A stretch of DNA of 64,000 nt from positions 119,610-183,609 of the forward strand of contig NZ_QLAE01000006.1 in NCBI RefSeq assembly GCF_005876855.1. The letters run 5' to 3'. The notes beneath the pieces were generated by a model, which searched no databases, was not told the origin of the DNA, and was given only the letters and a program-made list of their open reading frames with translations. Below, one piece after another: positions 49,680-58,186 of this stretch. The translations under genes were made by a program, and so were the position numbers. The stretch is from Stutzerimonas nosocomialis. Lineage in GTDB: Bacteria > Pseudomonadota > Gammaproteobacteria > Pseudomonadales > Pseudomonadaceae. Position 1 is the stretch's first letter; every line of letters begins with the position of its first letter.

Positions 49680-51884
49680 ATGCCATCGCCTCTCGCCCGT
49701 TCAGCCGTCGCCGGTACGGTGCTGGGCTGCAGTCTCTGCGCCCTCGCTCAGGAAACCCCGGTCACGCTGGGCACCACGGTGGTGACGGCCTCGGGCTTCG
49801 AACAGAAGGTGACCGACGCGCCTGCGAGCATCAGCGTGATCAGCGCCGAGGAGTTGCAGCAGAAACGTTACAACAACCTGGCCCAGGCGCTGGGCGACGT
49901 GGAAGGCATCGACATCGGCCAGGGGACCGGCAAAACCGGCGGTCTGAACATCAGTATTCGCGGCATGCCGAGCCAGTACACCCTGATCCTGATCGATGGC
50001 CGCCGACAGAACGCCGCCGGCAACGTCACCCCCAACGGCTTCAACGAAACCAGCACCAGCTTCATGCCGCCGCTGTCGGCCATCGAGCGCATCGAGGTCA
50101 TTCGCGGTCCGATGTCGACGCTCTACGGTTCCGATGCCATGGGTGGCGTAATCAACATCATCACCAAGAAGGTCGCCAACGAATGGGGTGGCTCCCTGAC
50201 CCTGGATCACACCTTCCAGGAAAACCGCGATTTCGGTGATACCAGCAACGTAAGCCTGTACGCCAGCGGGCCGCTGATCGACAACTTGCTCGGCTTGCAG
50301 CTGCGCGGCAGCGTGTTCAACCGGGACGAGTCCGATCTGTCCTACGGAAACGGCGTCGAGGTCAGCAAGCGCGGCCCATCGCCGGTCGAGGGGCGTGTAC
50401 ACAACCTCGGCGCGCGCCTGGATCTGACGCCCCACGAGAACCACGATTTCGCACTCGACGTGGAACGAGGCCGTCAGGTCTACAACAACGACGAATGTCA
50501 GCTCGGTACGCTCGACGGCCTGAACAACAACTGCACGGCTCCATCCACCAATGCCAGCGGATATGCCGACGAGCTGCGCTTCGAGCGCGAGCAGGTCGCA
50601 TTGACCCACACCGCACGCCTGGGCTTCGGGACTCTGGATTCCAGCCTGATGCACAACACCACCGAAACCATCGGCCGTACCATTCCGGGCACCATCGGAA
50701 CCCCGACATCTGTACCCGGTGCGATCGGCGGCGCCGCCCGCGAGCTGGAAACCACCAACCTGGTGTTCGATACCAAACTGGTCGCGCCGATCGGCGAATC
50801 CCACATCGGCACGGTCGGCGCCCAGTGGTGGAAGGCGGAGATGACCGATGGCATCGCCCAGACCGACTTCGAACAGAAGACCTGGGCACTGTTCGCCGAA
50901 GACGAATGGCGCCTGCGCGACGATCTGGCACTGACCCTGGGCGCCCGTTACGACGACCACGAGGCGTTCGGTGGCCACGTCAGCCCTCGTGCTTACCTGG
51001 TCTGGAATGCCGCTGACAGCTGGACTTTCAAGGGCGGCGTCAGCCGTGGTTACCGTACTCCGGACCTGAACGACCTGCATGGCGGCATCAATGGTGCTAC
51101 CGGCCAGGGCGCGATCATCACCATCGGCAACCCGAACCTGGACCCGGAAACCACCACCAGCACCGAATTCGGTGTCTACTTCGACAATCTGGCCGGCTTC
51201 AATGCCAACGCCACCCTCTTCCATAACAAGTTCAAGGACAAGATCGCCGCTGGCGACCCGATCTCGGACCCACTGTGCGCAGGCAACAACGGTGGCACCT
51301 GCTCGCAGCAGATCAACGTCGACGAAGCGGTGACCCAAGGTCTGGAGCTGGCGGGAAGCTGGCAGTTCGCGCCGGCCTGGACGCTGAGCGCCAACTACAC
51401 CTACACGGATAGCGAGCAGAAGAGCGGGGACAACAAAGGCGAGCCTCTCACCAATACTCCGGAACACCTGGCCAATGCCCAAGTGCGCTGGCAGACCACC
51501 GACCGCCTCAATCTGTGGCTGAAGAGCGAATACCGTGGCGAACGGGCGCGCTTCACCTCCAGGTACGACAACCTGGCCAATGCCAACGGCAGCTACTCCA
51601 CCAACCAGTCGATCTACGACACCCTGGGCAAGAACACCAAGGCCTATACGCTGTTTCACCTGGGCGGCTCGTTCAGAGCCTCGGAGAACGTGACGCTCAA
51701 CGCCACGATCTACAACCTGCTGGACAAGGACTTCGTCAGGGGTCGCGCCTATACGACCTATGGCAACAATGGGGCGCCCAGCGGTACCGCTTACGGCACC
51801 GACTACCTGCAGAGCACTCAGTCCACCACAGGGGTACTGGAAGAAGGCCGCCGCCTCTGGTTGTCCGCCAACTTCACGTTCTGA
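49680..51884 (+). CDS. TonB-dependent outer-membrane receptor, CirA/FepA type
   Basis: Outer-membrane active transporter of 734 residues, probably for a catecholate-type iron-siderophore. A signal peptide of about 23 residues is followed by the TonB-box region (TTVVTASGFEQKVTDAPAS). The plug domain has ISIRGMPSQYTLILIDGRR near residue 90 and IERIEVIRGPMSTLYGSDAM near residue 138, with a 22-strand barrel ending in ANFTF. A Fur-like box and a strong ribosome-binding site stand upstream. A perfect terminator follows, so the next genes likely have their own promoter. The ligand cannot be named from sequence. Confidence 0.9.
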   Translation: MPSPLARSAVAGTVLGCSLCALAQETPVTLGTTVVTASGFEQKVTDAPASISVISAEELQQKRYNNLAQALGDVEGIDIGQGTGKTGGLNISIRGMPSQYTLILIDGRRQNAAGNVTPNGFNETSTSFMPPLSAIERIEVIRGPMSTLYGSDAMGGVINIITKKVANEWGGSLTLDHTFQENRDFGDTSNVSLYASGPLIDNLLGLQLRGSVFNRDESDLSYGNGVEVSKRGPSPVEGRVHNLGARLDLTPHENHDFALDVERGRQVYNNDECQLGTLDGLNNNCTAPSTNASGYADELRFEREQVALTHTARLGFGTLDSSLMHNTTETIGRTIPGTIGTPTSVPGAIGGAARELETTNLVFDTKLVAPIGESHIGTVGAQWWKAEMTDGIAQTDFEQKTWALFAEDEWRLRDDLALTLGARYDDHEAFGGHVSPRAYLVWNAADSWTFKGGVSRGYRTPDLNDLHGGINGATGQGAIITIGNPNLDPETTTSTEFGVYFDNLAGFNANATLFHNKFKDKIAAGDPISDPLCAGNNGGTCSQQINVDEAVTQGLELAGSWQFAPAWTLSANYTYTDSEQKSGDNKGEPLTNTPEHLANAQVRWQTTDRLNLWLKSEYRGERARFTSRYDNLANANGSYSTNQSIYDTLGKNTKAYTLFHLGGSFRASENVTLNATIYNLLDKDFVRGRAYTTYGNNGAPSGTAYGTDYLQSTQSTTGVLEEGRRLWLSANFTF

Positions 51885-51900
51885 TTCAGAACGCCGCTCC

Positions 51901-51933
51901 GAACGCCACCGCTCAGGTGGCGTTCTTCGTTTC
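51901..51933 (+). terminator. Rho-independent terminator after the TonB receptor gene
   Basis: Perfect 10-base stem GAACGCCACC/GGTGGCGTTC with loop GCTCA, followed by the T-rich stretch TTCGTTT. Confidence 0.8.
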
Positions 51934-51948
51934 GGGGCGGGACAGCGG

Positions 51949-51986
51949 CCAACGGCATACCGTCAAACGAGAATGTATGCCGTTGG
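51949..51986. repeat. 12-base perfect inverted repeat upstream of the PepSY gene
   Basis: CCAACGGCATAC (51949-51960) and GTATGCCGTTGG (51975-51986) flank a 14-base loop, 74 bases before the PepSY ATG. The same 12 bases also occur at 36332-36343 upstream of dppA1. Operator or RNA hairpin; see findings. Confidence 0.5.
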
Positions 51987-52059
51987 TAAATTCTTAGCAT
52001 TCGCGTCACGCTACGCCTAGAATCCTCACCTCTTCGCGACACCCATAACAAGGAAACCC

Positions 52060-52656
52060 ATGCCGCGACTCTGGTTTGGCACCCTGCGCCAGTGGCACTG
52101 GATCAGCTCCGCGCTGTGTCTGGTGGGCATGCTCCTTTTCGCGATCACCGGCATTACCCTCAACCACGCCGCCACCATCGAATCCCGCCCCCAGGTGCAT
52201 CACCACCAGGCGCGTCTGCCCGAGCCCTTGCAGCAGGCCCTGCTGGACGCACCGCCGGCCCAGGGCCTGCCCGGGGCGCTGCGCGGCTGGCTGGAAAGCG
52301 AACTGGACATCTCGCTCGCCGGGCGCGAGGCCGAGTGGTCCGACGGCGAACTCTACGTGGCCCTGCCCCGCCCGGGCGGCGATGCCTGGCTGAGCCTGGA
52401 CCTGGGCAGCGGCGAGCTGGAATACGAACGCACCGACCGGGGCTGGATCTCCTGGTTCAACGACCTGCACAAGGGCCGCCATACCGGGCTCGCCTGGAGC
52501 CTGTTCATCGACGTCTTCGCGGTCGCCTGCGTGCTGTTCAGCCTCACCGGACTGCTGCTCCTGCAACGCCACGCCGGCGCCCGCCCCGGCACCTGGCCGC
52601 TGGTGGGCGCGGGCCTGGTGATCCCCGTTCTGCTGGCCCTGCTATTCATCCACTGA
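52060..52656 (+). CDS. PepSY-associated membrane protein
   Basis: Inner-membrane protein of 198 residues: a first membrane helix at about 16-36, a periplasmic loop of about 110 residues with His-rich HHH near 47-49, then helices at about 150-172 and 180-197. This resembles PepSY-TM proteins, some of which act as siderophore-iron or metal reductases. It is shorter than the usual three- or four-helix type. It is followed by DUF2271, DUF4198 and a flavoprotein gene, and preceded by an iron-type receptor gene. I infer a role in electron transfer to periplasmic iron or another metal. Confidence 0.75.
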   Translation: MPRLWFGTLRQWHWISSALCLVGMLLFAITGITLNHAATIESRPQVHHHQARLPEPLQQALLDAPPAQGLPGALRGWLESELDISLAGREAEWSDGELYVALPRPGGDAWLSLDLGSGELEYERTDRGWISWFNDLHKGRHTGLAWSLFIDVFAVACVLFSLTGLLLLQRHAGARPGTWPLVGAGLVIPVLLALLFIH

Positions 52657-52666
52657 AGGACTCGTG

Positions 52667-53176
52667 ATGCGTAAACACCTGCTGTTGCCCCTCGCGCTGT
52701 GCAGCCCGTCGCTGATGGCGGCGAACCTGGAACTCGGCGTGGAGATCCCGCGTCTTCAGGTGGCCGAATACCACCGCCCGTACGTGGCGATCTGGCTGGA
52801 GCGACCCGACCAGAGCCACGTCGCCAACCTTGCCGTCTGGTACGACACCAAGCTCAAGGACAAGGAAGGCGAAAAGTGGCTCAAGGACCTGCGCCAGTGG
52901 TGGCGTCGCAGCGGCCGCAGCCTGGAAATGCCGGTCGATGGCGTCAGCGGCGCGACCCGTGCCGTCGGCGTGCACAAGCTGACCTATTCGGACGCGCAGG
53001 CGCCGCTCGAGGCGCTGCCCGCCGGCGATTATCGCGTGGTGGTCGAGGCCGCCCGCGAAGTAGGCGGGCGCGAACTGCTGCGCCTGCCCTTCAGCTGGCC
53101 GCCCACGCAGGCCACCACCGAACAGGCCCAGGGCGAAAGCGAACTGGGCACCGTTACCCTCACGCTCACACCCTGA
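52667..53176 (+). CDS. DUF2271 periplasmic protein
   Basis: Predicted secreted protein of 169 residues with a signal peptide of about 19 residues (ends SLMA). The domain reads NLELGVEIPRLQVAEYHRPY, then VAIWLERPDQSHVANLAVWY, with Trp-rich segment KWLKDLRQWWRRSGR. The fold is probably an all-beta periplasmic domain; function unknown. The ATG at 52667 has GAAGGA upstream; a GTG directly before it is less likely. It is 10 bases after the PepSY gene and 11 before the DUF4198 gene, clearly an operon. Confidence 0.8.
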   Translation: MRKHLLLPLALCSPSLMAANLELGVEIPRLQVAEYHRPYVAIWLERPDQSHVANLAVWYDTKLKDKEGEKWLKDLRQWWRRSGRSLEMPVDGVSGATRAVGVHKLTYSDAQAPLEALPAGDYRVVVEAAREVGGRELLRLPFSWPPTQATTEQAQGESELGTVTLTLTP

Positions 53177-53187
53177 AGGACGCCCCC

Positions 53188-54117
53188 ATGAAACCGATGA
53201 TCAAGTGGACCGCACTGGCGCTGGCCATCTGCCTGCCGCTCTCTGCCCAGGCTCACCGGGCCTGGATGCTGCCCTCCGCCACCGTGCTGTCGGGTGAAGA
53301 CCCGTGGATCACCGTGGACGCCGCGGTCTCCAACGACCTCTTCTACTTCGAGCATTTCCCGTTGCAGATCGAAGGCATCGGCCAGCCCGGCCAGGGACGC
53401 CCCGGCCCGCAGGCATCCGCGCCCGCCACTGCCGCCAAGGACAAGCCCGCCACGCCGCAGGCCGGCGCGACACCCATGCGCCGCCCCGGCGCCAAACTGC
53501 AGATCATCGCCCCCGACGGCAGCCTGCAGAAAGCCGAGAACGGCGCCGTCGGCCGCTACCGCAGCACCTTCGATGTCCACCTGACCCAGAAAGGGACCTA
53601 CAAGCTGGCCATCGCCAACGACGGCCTGTTCGCCAGCTACAAGGAAAACGGCGAGCAGCGCCGCTGGATGGGCAGCGCCGCGGACTTCTCCGCCCAGGTG
53701 CCCAAGGAGGCCGAAGAGCTCAAGGTGTCCCAGCGCAGCAACCGCATGGAAGTCTTCGTGACCTCCGGCAACCCCAGCGAAGGTGTCCTCGAGCCCACCG
53801 GCCAGGGGCTGGAGCTGTCGCCGGTCACTCACCCCAACGACCTCTTCGCGGGCGAAGCGGCCGAGTTCGTCTTTCTGCTCGACGGCAAGCCCGCCGCCGA
53901 CCTCGAGGTGAGCGTCATCCGGGGCGGCAACCGCTACCGCGACGACCTGGCCGAGATGAAATTCACCACCGATGCCGACGGCAAGGTCGCGATCACCTGG
54001 CCGCAGGCGGGCATGTACTGGCTGGAAGCCGAACTGGACACGCAGCAGAACGTGATCGCGCCGGCCACCACCCGCCGCGCCAGCTACAGCGCCACCTTCG
54101 AAGTGCTGCCGCAGTAA
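53188..54117 (+). CDS. DUF4198 periplasmic protein (metal-related family)
   Basis: Secreted protein of 309 residues. The signal peptide (about 22 residues) ends AQA, and cleavage there leaves His as the first mature residue (HRAWMLPSATVL). DUF4198 proteins often sit with metal transporters. A Pro/Ala-rich insert at about residues 70-100 is followed by beta-rich domains, the last resembling an Ig/CNA-like fold (DGKPAADLEVSVIRGGNRYR). CTGAAGGA precedes the ATG. Part of the PepSY-DUF2271-DUF4198-flavoprotein set. Confidence 0.78.
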   Translation: MKPMIKWTALALAICLPLSAQAHRAWMLPSATVLSGEDPWITVDAAVSNDLFYFEHFPLQIEGIGQPGQGRPGPQASAPATAAKDKPATPQAGATPMRRPGAKLQIIAPDGSLQKAENGAVGRYRSTFDVHLTQKGTYKLAIANDGLFASYKENGEQRRWMGSAADFSAQVPKEAEELKVSQRSNRMEVFVTSGNPSEGVLEPTGQGLELSPVTHPNDLFAGEAAEFVFLLDGKPAADLEVSVIRGGNRYRDDLAEMKFTTDADGKVAITWPQAGMYWLEAELDTQQNVIAPATTRRASYSATFEVLPQ

Positions 54118-54123
54118 CCGACC

Positions 54124-54160
54124 GGCGCCGAGCGCTGTCCCTGGGCAGCGGCTCGGCGCC
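54124..54160 (+). repeat. Strong hairpin between the DUF4198 and flavoprotein genes
   Basis: GGCGCCGAGC/GCTCGGCGCC (10 bases) plus GCTG/CAGC with one bulge and an 8-base loop. It lies 6 bases after the DUF4198 stop and abuts the possible GTG start of the next gene. No T-run. Confidence 0.6.
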
Positions 54161-54161
54161 T

Positions 54162-55754
54162 GTGATTCCCCGCAGGTTTCCCTCCTTGTCCGACGCCCGC
54201 TCCCGCATTGCGCCCGCCCTTCGCCACTGGCCATGGCTCGGCGCGCTGCTGCTCGCCGTTCTGCTGCTCTGGCTGCGGCCGCCGCGCGGGCTGTCGGCCG
54301 TGCTCGTCGGCGTCGCCTACCTCGTGCTCTGCCTCTGGTACCGGCCCCTGCGACGAGGCGATGCGACCGTGCCGGCCCCGTCGGCGCACGACCTGCTGAT
54401 CCTCCATGCCAGCCAGGGCGGACAGGCCCGCGCCCTGGCGGAACTCAGCGCCGCGCAGCTGAAAGCAGCCGGGCTCCACGCTCAGCTGCTGCCGCTCAAC
54501 GCCTGCGATGTCGGACGCTTGCAGCGGCAACGCCGCGTGCTGTTCGTCTGCGCCACCTATGGCGAAGGCGAGGCGCCGGACGACGGTGCCCGCTTCGCCC
54601 GCCAGGTGCTGGGCCGGGAACTCGATCTGTCGCACCTCTCCTACGCCGTGCTGGCGCTCGGCGATCGCCAGTACGCGCAGTTCTGCGGTTTTGCCGTGGC
54701 GCTCGACCGCTGGTTGCGCCAGCGCCATGCCTCGCCCCTGTTCGATCGGGTCGAGGTGGACCGCGGCGACGCCAGCGCCGTACGGCACTGGCAGCACCTG
54801 CTGGGTCATCTCAGCGGACGCAGCGACTTCGTCGACTGGCAACCGGCGCCCTATGGCCGCTGGAGACTGGAGCGTCGCCAGTGCCTGAACCCCGGCAGCC
54901 CCGGCGCGCCGATCCATCACCTGGCGCTCGCGCCAACCGACGCGCTGCCGGCCTGGCGCGCCGGCGATATCGCCGAGATCGGGCCGCGCCAGCCAGCCGC
55001 AACGGTCGCGGCCTGGCTGGAACGCCTCGGACTCGACGGGGCGCAACCGCTCGAAGACGGCCAATCGCTGGCCCGACACCTGGCCGCGTACCGCCTGCCC
55101 GATGCGCTGGACGCCTTGCGCGGCCTGCCGGCCCAGCAGCTGACAGGCCAGCTCGCGAAGCTGCCGCATCGCGAGTACTCCATCGCCTCGGTGCCCGCCG
55201 ACGGCTGCGTGGAGCTGCTGGTCCGCCAGCAGACCGGCCAGGATGGCGGTCTCGGCCTGGGCTCCGGCTGGCTTTGCCGATACGCCGCGCTCGGCGAGTC
55301 GATCGATCTGCGGATTCGCTCCAACCCGGCGTTCCATGGGCCCGGCGATGCCACCCCCATGATCCTGATCGGCAGCGGTACGGGACTGGCCGGCCTGCGC
55401 GCGCACCTGCGCGAGCGCGCAGCGGGGTCGCGCAACTGGCTGCTGTTCGGCGAACGCAGCGCGCGCCATGACGCCCTGCTGGACGATGAACTGCAAGGCT
55501 GGCAGCGCTCGGGCCATCTGGCACGGCTCGACCGCGCCTATTCGCGCGACGGGGGACAGGTCTACGTACAGCATCTGCTGCGTGAAGCGGCGCAGCCGTT
55601 GCGCGACTGGCTGGAGGACGACGCCGCGCTCTACCTGTGCGGAAGCCTCGAAGGCATGGGCCGGGACGTGCACCAGCTGCTGGTCGAGCTGCTGGGCGAG
55701 GATCGCCTGGAGTCGCTGGCGGAGCAGGGACGCTACCGCCGCGACCTTTACTGA
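54162..55754 (+). CDS. Membrane-anchored flavodoxin/ferredoxin-reductase-type flavoprotein
   Basis: NADPH-dependent diflavin reductase of the CysJ/sulfite-reductase-flavoprotein type, about 530 residues. Two N-terminal hydrophobic segments (about residues 28-62) precede a flavodoxin FMN domain (LLILHASQGGQARALAELSA, then FVCATYGEGEAPDDGARF, residues about 80-210). The FAD domain has REYSIASV near 345, and the NADPH domain has LIGSGTGLAGLRAHL near 405 and YLCGS near 495. The start is uncertain: GTG at 54162 directly abuts a hairpin, TTG at 54186 is the alternative. In P. aeruginosa PA4513 the PepSY and reductase parts are fused; here they are separate genes. Confidence 0.82.
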   Translation: MIPRRFPSLSDARSRIAPALRHWPWLGALLLAVLLLWLRPPRGLSAVLVGVAYLVLCLWYRPLRRGDATVPAPSAHDLLILHASQGGQARALAELSAAQLKAAGLHAQLLPLNACDVGRLQRQRRVLFVCATYGEGEAPDDGARFARQVLGRELDLSHLSYAVLALGDRQYAQFCGFAVALDRWLRQRHASPLFDRVEVDRGDASAVRHWQHLLGHLSGRSDFVDWQPAPYGRWRLERRQCLNPGSPGAPIHHLALAPTDALPAWRAGDIAEIGPRQPAATVAAWLERLGLDGAQPLEDGQSLARHLAAYRLPDALDALRGLPAQQLTGQLAKLPHREYSIASVPADGCVELLVRQQTGQDGGLGLGSGWLCRYAALGESIDLRIRSNPAFHGPGDATPMILIGSGTGLAGLRAHLRERAAGSRNWLLFGERSARHDALLDDELQGWQRSGHLARLDRAYSRDGGQVYVQHLLREAAQPLRDWLEDDAALYLCGSLEGMGRDVHQLLVELLGEDRLESLAEQGRYRRDLY

Positions 55755-55785
55755 CTGGCGGCCGGCGCGCGCCGGCCCGGTAGGC

Positions 55786-56846
55786 TCAACGCTGGGTGAT
55801 GGTCGCCTGGTTGCCGCTGCCGTTCTGCATCACGCTGGCGCTGGGGGCGACCGCCGAGGACGCCTGCATCAGGGTGACCTGATTGGCCGTGCCGATCTGG
55901 CTGATCTGCGCTTCGCCCTGATAGGCCTGCTGGTCGACCTTCGCGACGTTCTCCGAGCCCACCTGCGTCAGCTCCAGATAGGCGTCGCTAGCGCCCTGGT
56001 CGATTTCCGCACGGTTGAAGTCGCCCGTCGAGCTGCCCGTGAACACGATGCGCTCCCCACCTTGAACGACATCCAGCTCGTTTCCGTTACCCTCCTGGCT
56101 AAAGTCCACCTCATTGAAATGACCGCCCTGACGGATATCCGCCTGGTTGTTGTCGCCTTTCTGCTGCAATCTGGCGCTGCCGGGGTTGTTACGGGCGCCG
56201 CCCGTCTGACTCATGCTGGCGACGTTACCGTTGCCGATCTGTTCGAGGGACATCACACTGCCCGCACCGGCCACCTGATGCACGATATTGGCGATGTTGT
56301 CGTTGCCCACCTGGGCCACGTCGATGTCGCTGAAGCCGCCCTGCGTCACCTGAACGTCGTTGTTGTCGCCGATGGAGCTCACGGTCAGGTTGGCGCGGTA
56401 CCACTGCTGGACGGCCGTCACGCTGTTGTTGTTGCCCTCCTGGTACAGCACGGCGCTCGAGCCGTTGGTGAGATAGGGCTCGCCTTGCTGACCCTGCCGC
56501 AGGTCCGCCTGGTTGCCGTCGCCCAGTTGGGTGATCTCGCCAAGGTTGTCGTAGTCGACCTGGTGGATGCTGGCACTGTTGAGGTTGCCGACCTGGGCCA
56601 CCTTCGCCTGGTTCTGCTCGCCGGCCTGCTCGACGTACGCCGTATTGTCGCTGCCATCCTGGCTGATGACCGAGTGATTGCGTGTGCCGGACTGGATTTG
56701 TTCGGCCAGATTGCCGTCGCCGTTGAACTGCTCGATCACCGCCTCGTTGTCGATGCCCTCCTGATCCTGCAGCGCCGTATTGGCGGCCAGGCATGGCCGC
56801 TGAAGATGAGAAACAGGCAGGCAGCCAGTGGCTTCAGTGTGCTCAT
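55786..56846 (-). pseudogene. Curlin-repeat protein gene, frameshifted in the signal peptide
   Basis: Upstream-oriented copy of a tandem pair of curlin-like genes. The ATG at 56846, with a perfect AGGAGG, opens MSTLKPLAACLFLIFSGHA, nearly identical to its neighbour. Then one base is missing: GG at 56790-56791 where the intact copy has GGG at 58129-58131. As written, translation stops at 56736 after 36 residues. With the base restored the protein would be 353 residues, one less than the intact copy. The remaining frame is well preserved, with many G-x2-N-x5-Q units and no further stops. Recent inactivation, phase variation or a base error are all possible. Confidence 0.75.
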
Positions 56847-57121
56847 GTATACGTCCTCCTCATGATGTCGTTCGCGGGCCGCCTTCCCGAGTGCTCGGGG
56901 GTGCTTGCGGGCGACGGGCCTGCCGGATTGTTCGCTCGAGGTCGGGGCGCGGAAATCGGCCGATCGATCCAAATTGGACGTGCATGAGACGAGCGGGGAA
57001 TTAGTCCCGTACCGCTCATCGGCAGTCTCGCCGAATGGGCTGCCTGTCGTCGGAATCCGGCTGAAGGAGGGCTGTTTGGTGCCGAGGTGAACGCGGCCGG
57101 CAGGCGCCGGCCGCGACTGAC
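56847..57121 (-). promoter_or_regulatory. Upstream region of the frameshifted curlin-like gene
   Basis: This 275-base gap contains blocks shared with the region upstream of the second copy: GCCGGATTGTTCGCTCG (56922-56938), ATCGGCCGATCGA (56955-56967) and CTGTCGTCGGAAT (57044-57056). The blocks keep order, so promoter and gene were duplicated together. I cannot place -35/-10 with confidence. Confidence 0.5.
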
Positions 57122-58186
57122 TCAACGCTGGTGGATGGTTGCCTGATTGCCGCTACCGTTCTGCATCACGCTGGCACTGGCGCTGGCATCCCAGGAGGAC
57201 TGCACGAGAGTGGCCTGGTTGGCCATTCCGATCTGGCTGACCTGGGCATTGCTGTTATAGGCGCCCTGGTCGATCTGGGCGAGGTTCTCGGAACCGACCT
57301 GAACCAGTTCCGCGTGGTTACCGTCCATGCTCTGCTGGATCTCGACGCGGTTGAAGTCACCGGTCGAGCTGCCCACCAGCACGGTGCTGCGCCCGCCCTG
57401 GTAGGCGTCCAGTTCGTTGCCGTTGCCGTCCTGGCTGAAACGGAGCTCGTTGAATCCGCCGTACTGGGCAACGTTCGCCCGGTTCGCATCGCCGTTCTGC
57501 TGCAGCGTGGCGGTGCCGGCGTCGTAGCGACCGCCCCCGCTCTGGGCCATGCTGGCCGAGTTGCCGTTGCCGGCCTGGCTGACCTCCATCGAACCACCGA
57601 AGCTGTCGTTGTGCTGCTCGAAGGTGACCACGTTGCCGCTGCCCTCCTGCTGCAGCCGGGCGTTGCCGAAACCGCTTTGAACCACGTGCATGCTGTTGCC
57701 GTCGCCCAGGGTGGTCACGGTCAGATCGTTGCCATACCAGGTCTGGTCGACCGTCAGGCTGTTGTCGTTGCCCTGCTGATACAGCGTCGCGCTCGAGCCG
57801 TTGAGCAGATAGGGCTCGCCAAACCCCTGGTCCTGGTTGAGAACGATCTGGTTGCCGTCGCCCAGTTGGGTGATTTCGCCCACGTTGTTGTAGCCGACCT
57901 GGTAGACGCTGACGCTGTTGAGAGTGCCGACCTGAACCAGTTCGGCCTGGTTCAGCGGTCCGTACTGCTGGGTGATCGCCGTGTTGGCGCCGCCATCCTG
58001 GGTGATGGCCGAGCGGTTGAGATCGCCGAACTGGCTCTGGTCGGCGACGTTGCCGTCACCGTTGAGCTGCTCGATCAGCGCCTCGTTGTCGGCACCGTCC
58101 TGAATCTGCAGCGCCGAGGTGGCGGCCAGGGCATGGCCGCCGAAGATGAGAAACATGCAGGCAGCCAGTGGCTTGAGTGTGCGCAT
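57122..58186 (-). CDS. Curlin-repeat (CsgA/CsgB-like) amyloid protein, long form
   Basis: Predicted secreted amyloid of 354 residues: a signal peptide of about 22 residues (ends HALAA), then an almost continuous array of curlin-type units of about 11 residues with conserved Gly, Asn and Gln (for example VQVGTLNSVSVYQVGYNN and QNGSGNQATIHQ at the C-terminus). That is roughly twice the length of typical CsgA. A Tyr/Leu-containing interruption (GEPYLLNGSSATLYQ) lies near residue 120. AAGGAGC precedes the ATG at 58186. No csgE, csgF, csgG or csgD is in the window, so secretion genes must lie elsewhere if it is exported as curli. Confidence 0.85.
   Translation of the reverse strand: MRTLKPLAACMFLIFGGHALAATSALQIQDGADNEALIEQLNGDGNVADQSQFGDLNRSAITQDGGANTAITQQYGPLNQAELVQVGTLNSVSVYQVGYNNVGEITQLGDGNQIVLNQDQGFGEPYLLNGSSATLYQQGNDNSLTVDQTWYGNDLTVTTLGDGNSMHVVQSGFGNARLQQEGSGNVVTFEQHNDSFGGSMEVSQAGNGNSASMAQSGGGRYDAGTATLQQNGDANRANVAQYGGFNELRFSQDGNGNELDAYQGGRSTVLVGSSTGDFNRVEIQQSMDGNHAELVQVGSENLAQIDQGAYNSNAQVSQIGMANQATLVQSSWDASASASVMQNGSGNQATIHQR

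Noticed and set aside
51984-51999. GG-N10-GC match (GGTAAATTCTTAGC) before the PepSY gene
   Set aside because: The -24 and -12 blocks beyond the invariant bases fit sigma-54 poorly, and the GG lies inside an inverted repeat.
55800-58140. Repeated short DNA words that look like a CRISPR or satellite array
   Set aside because: They encode the periodic Gly-Asn-Gln units of curlin-like proteins; spacing follows codons and the repeats are degenerate.
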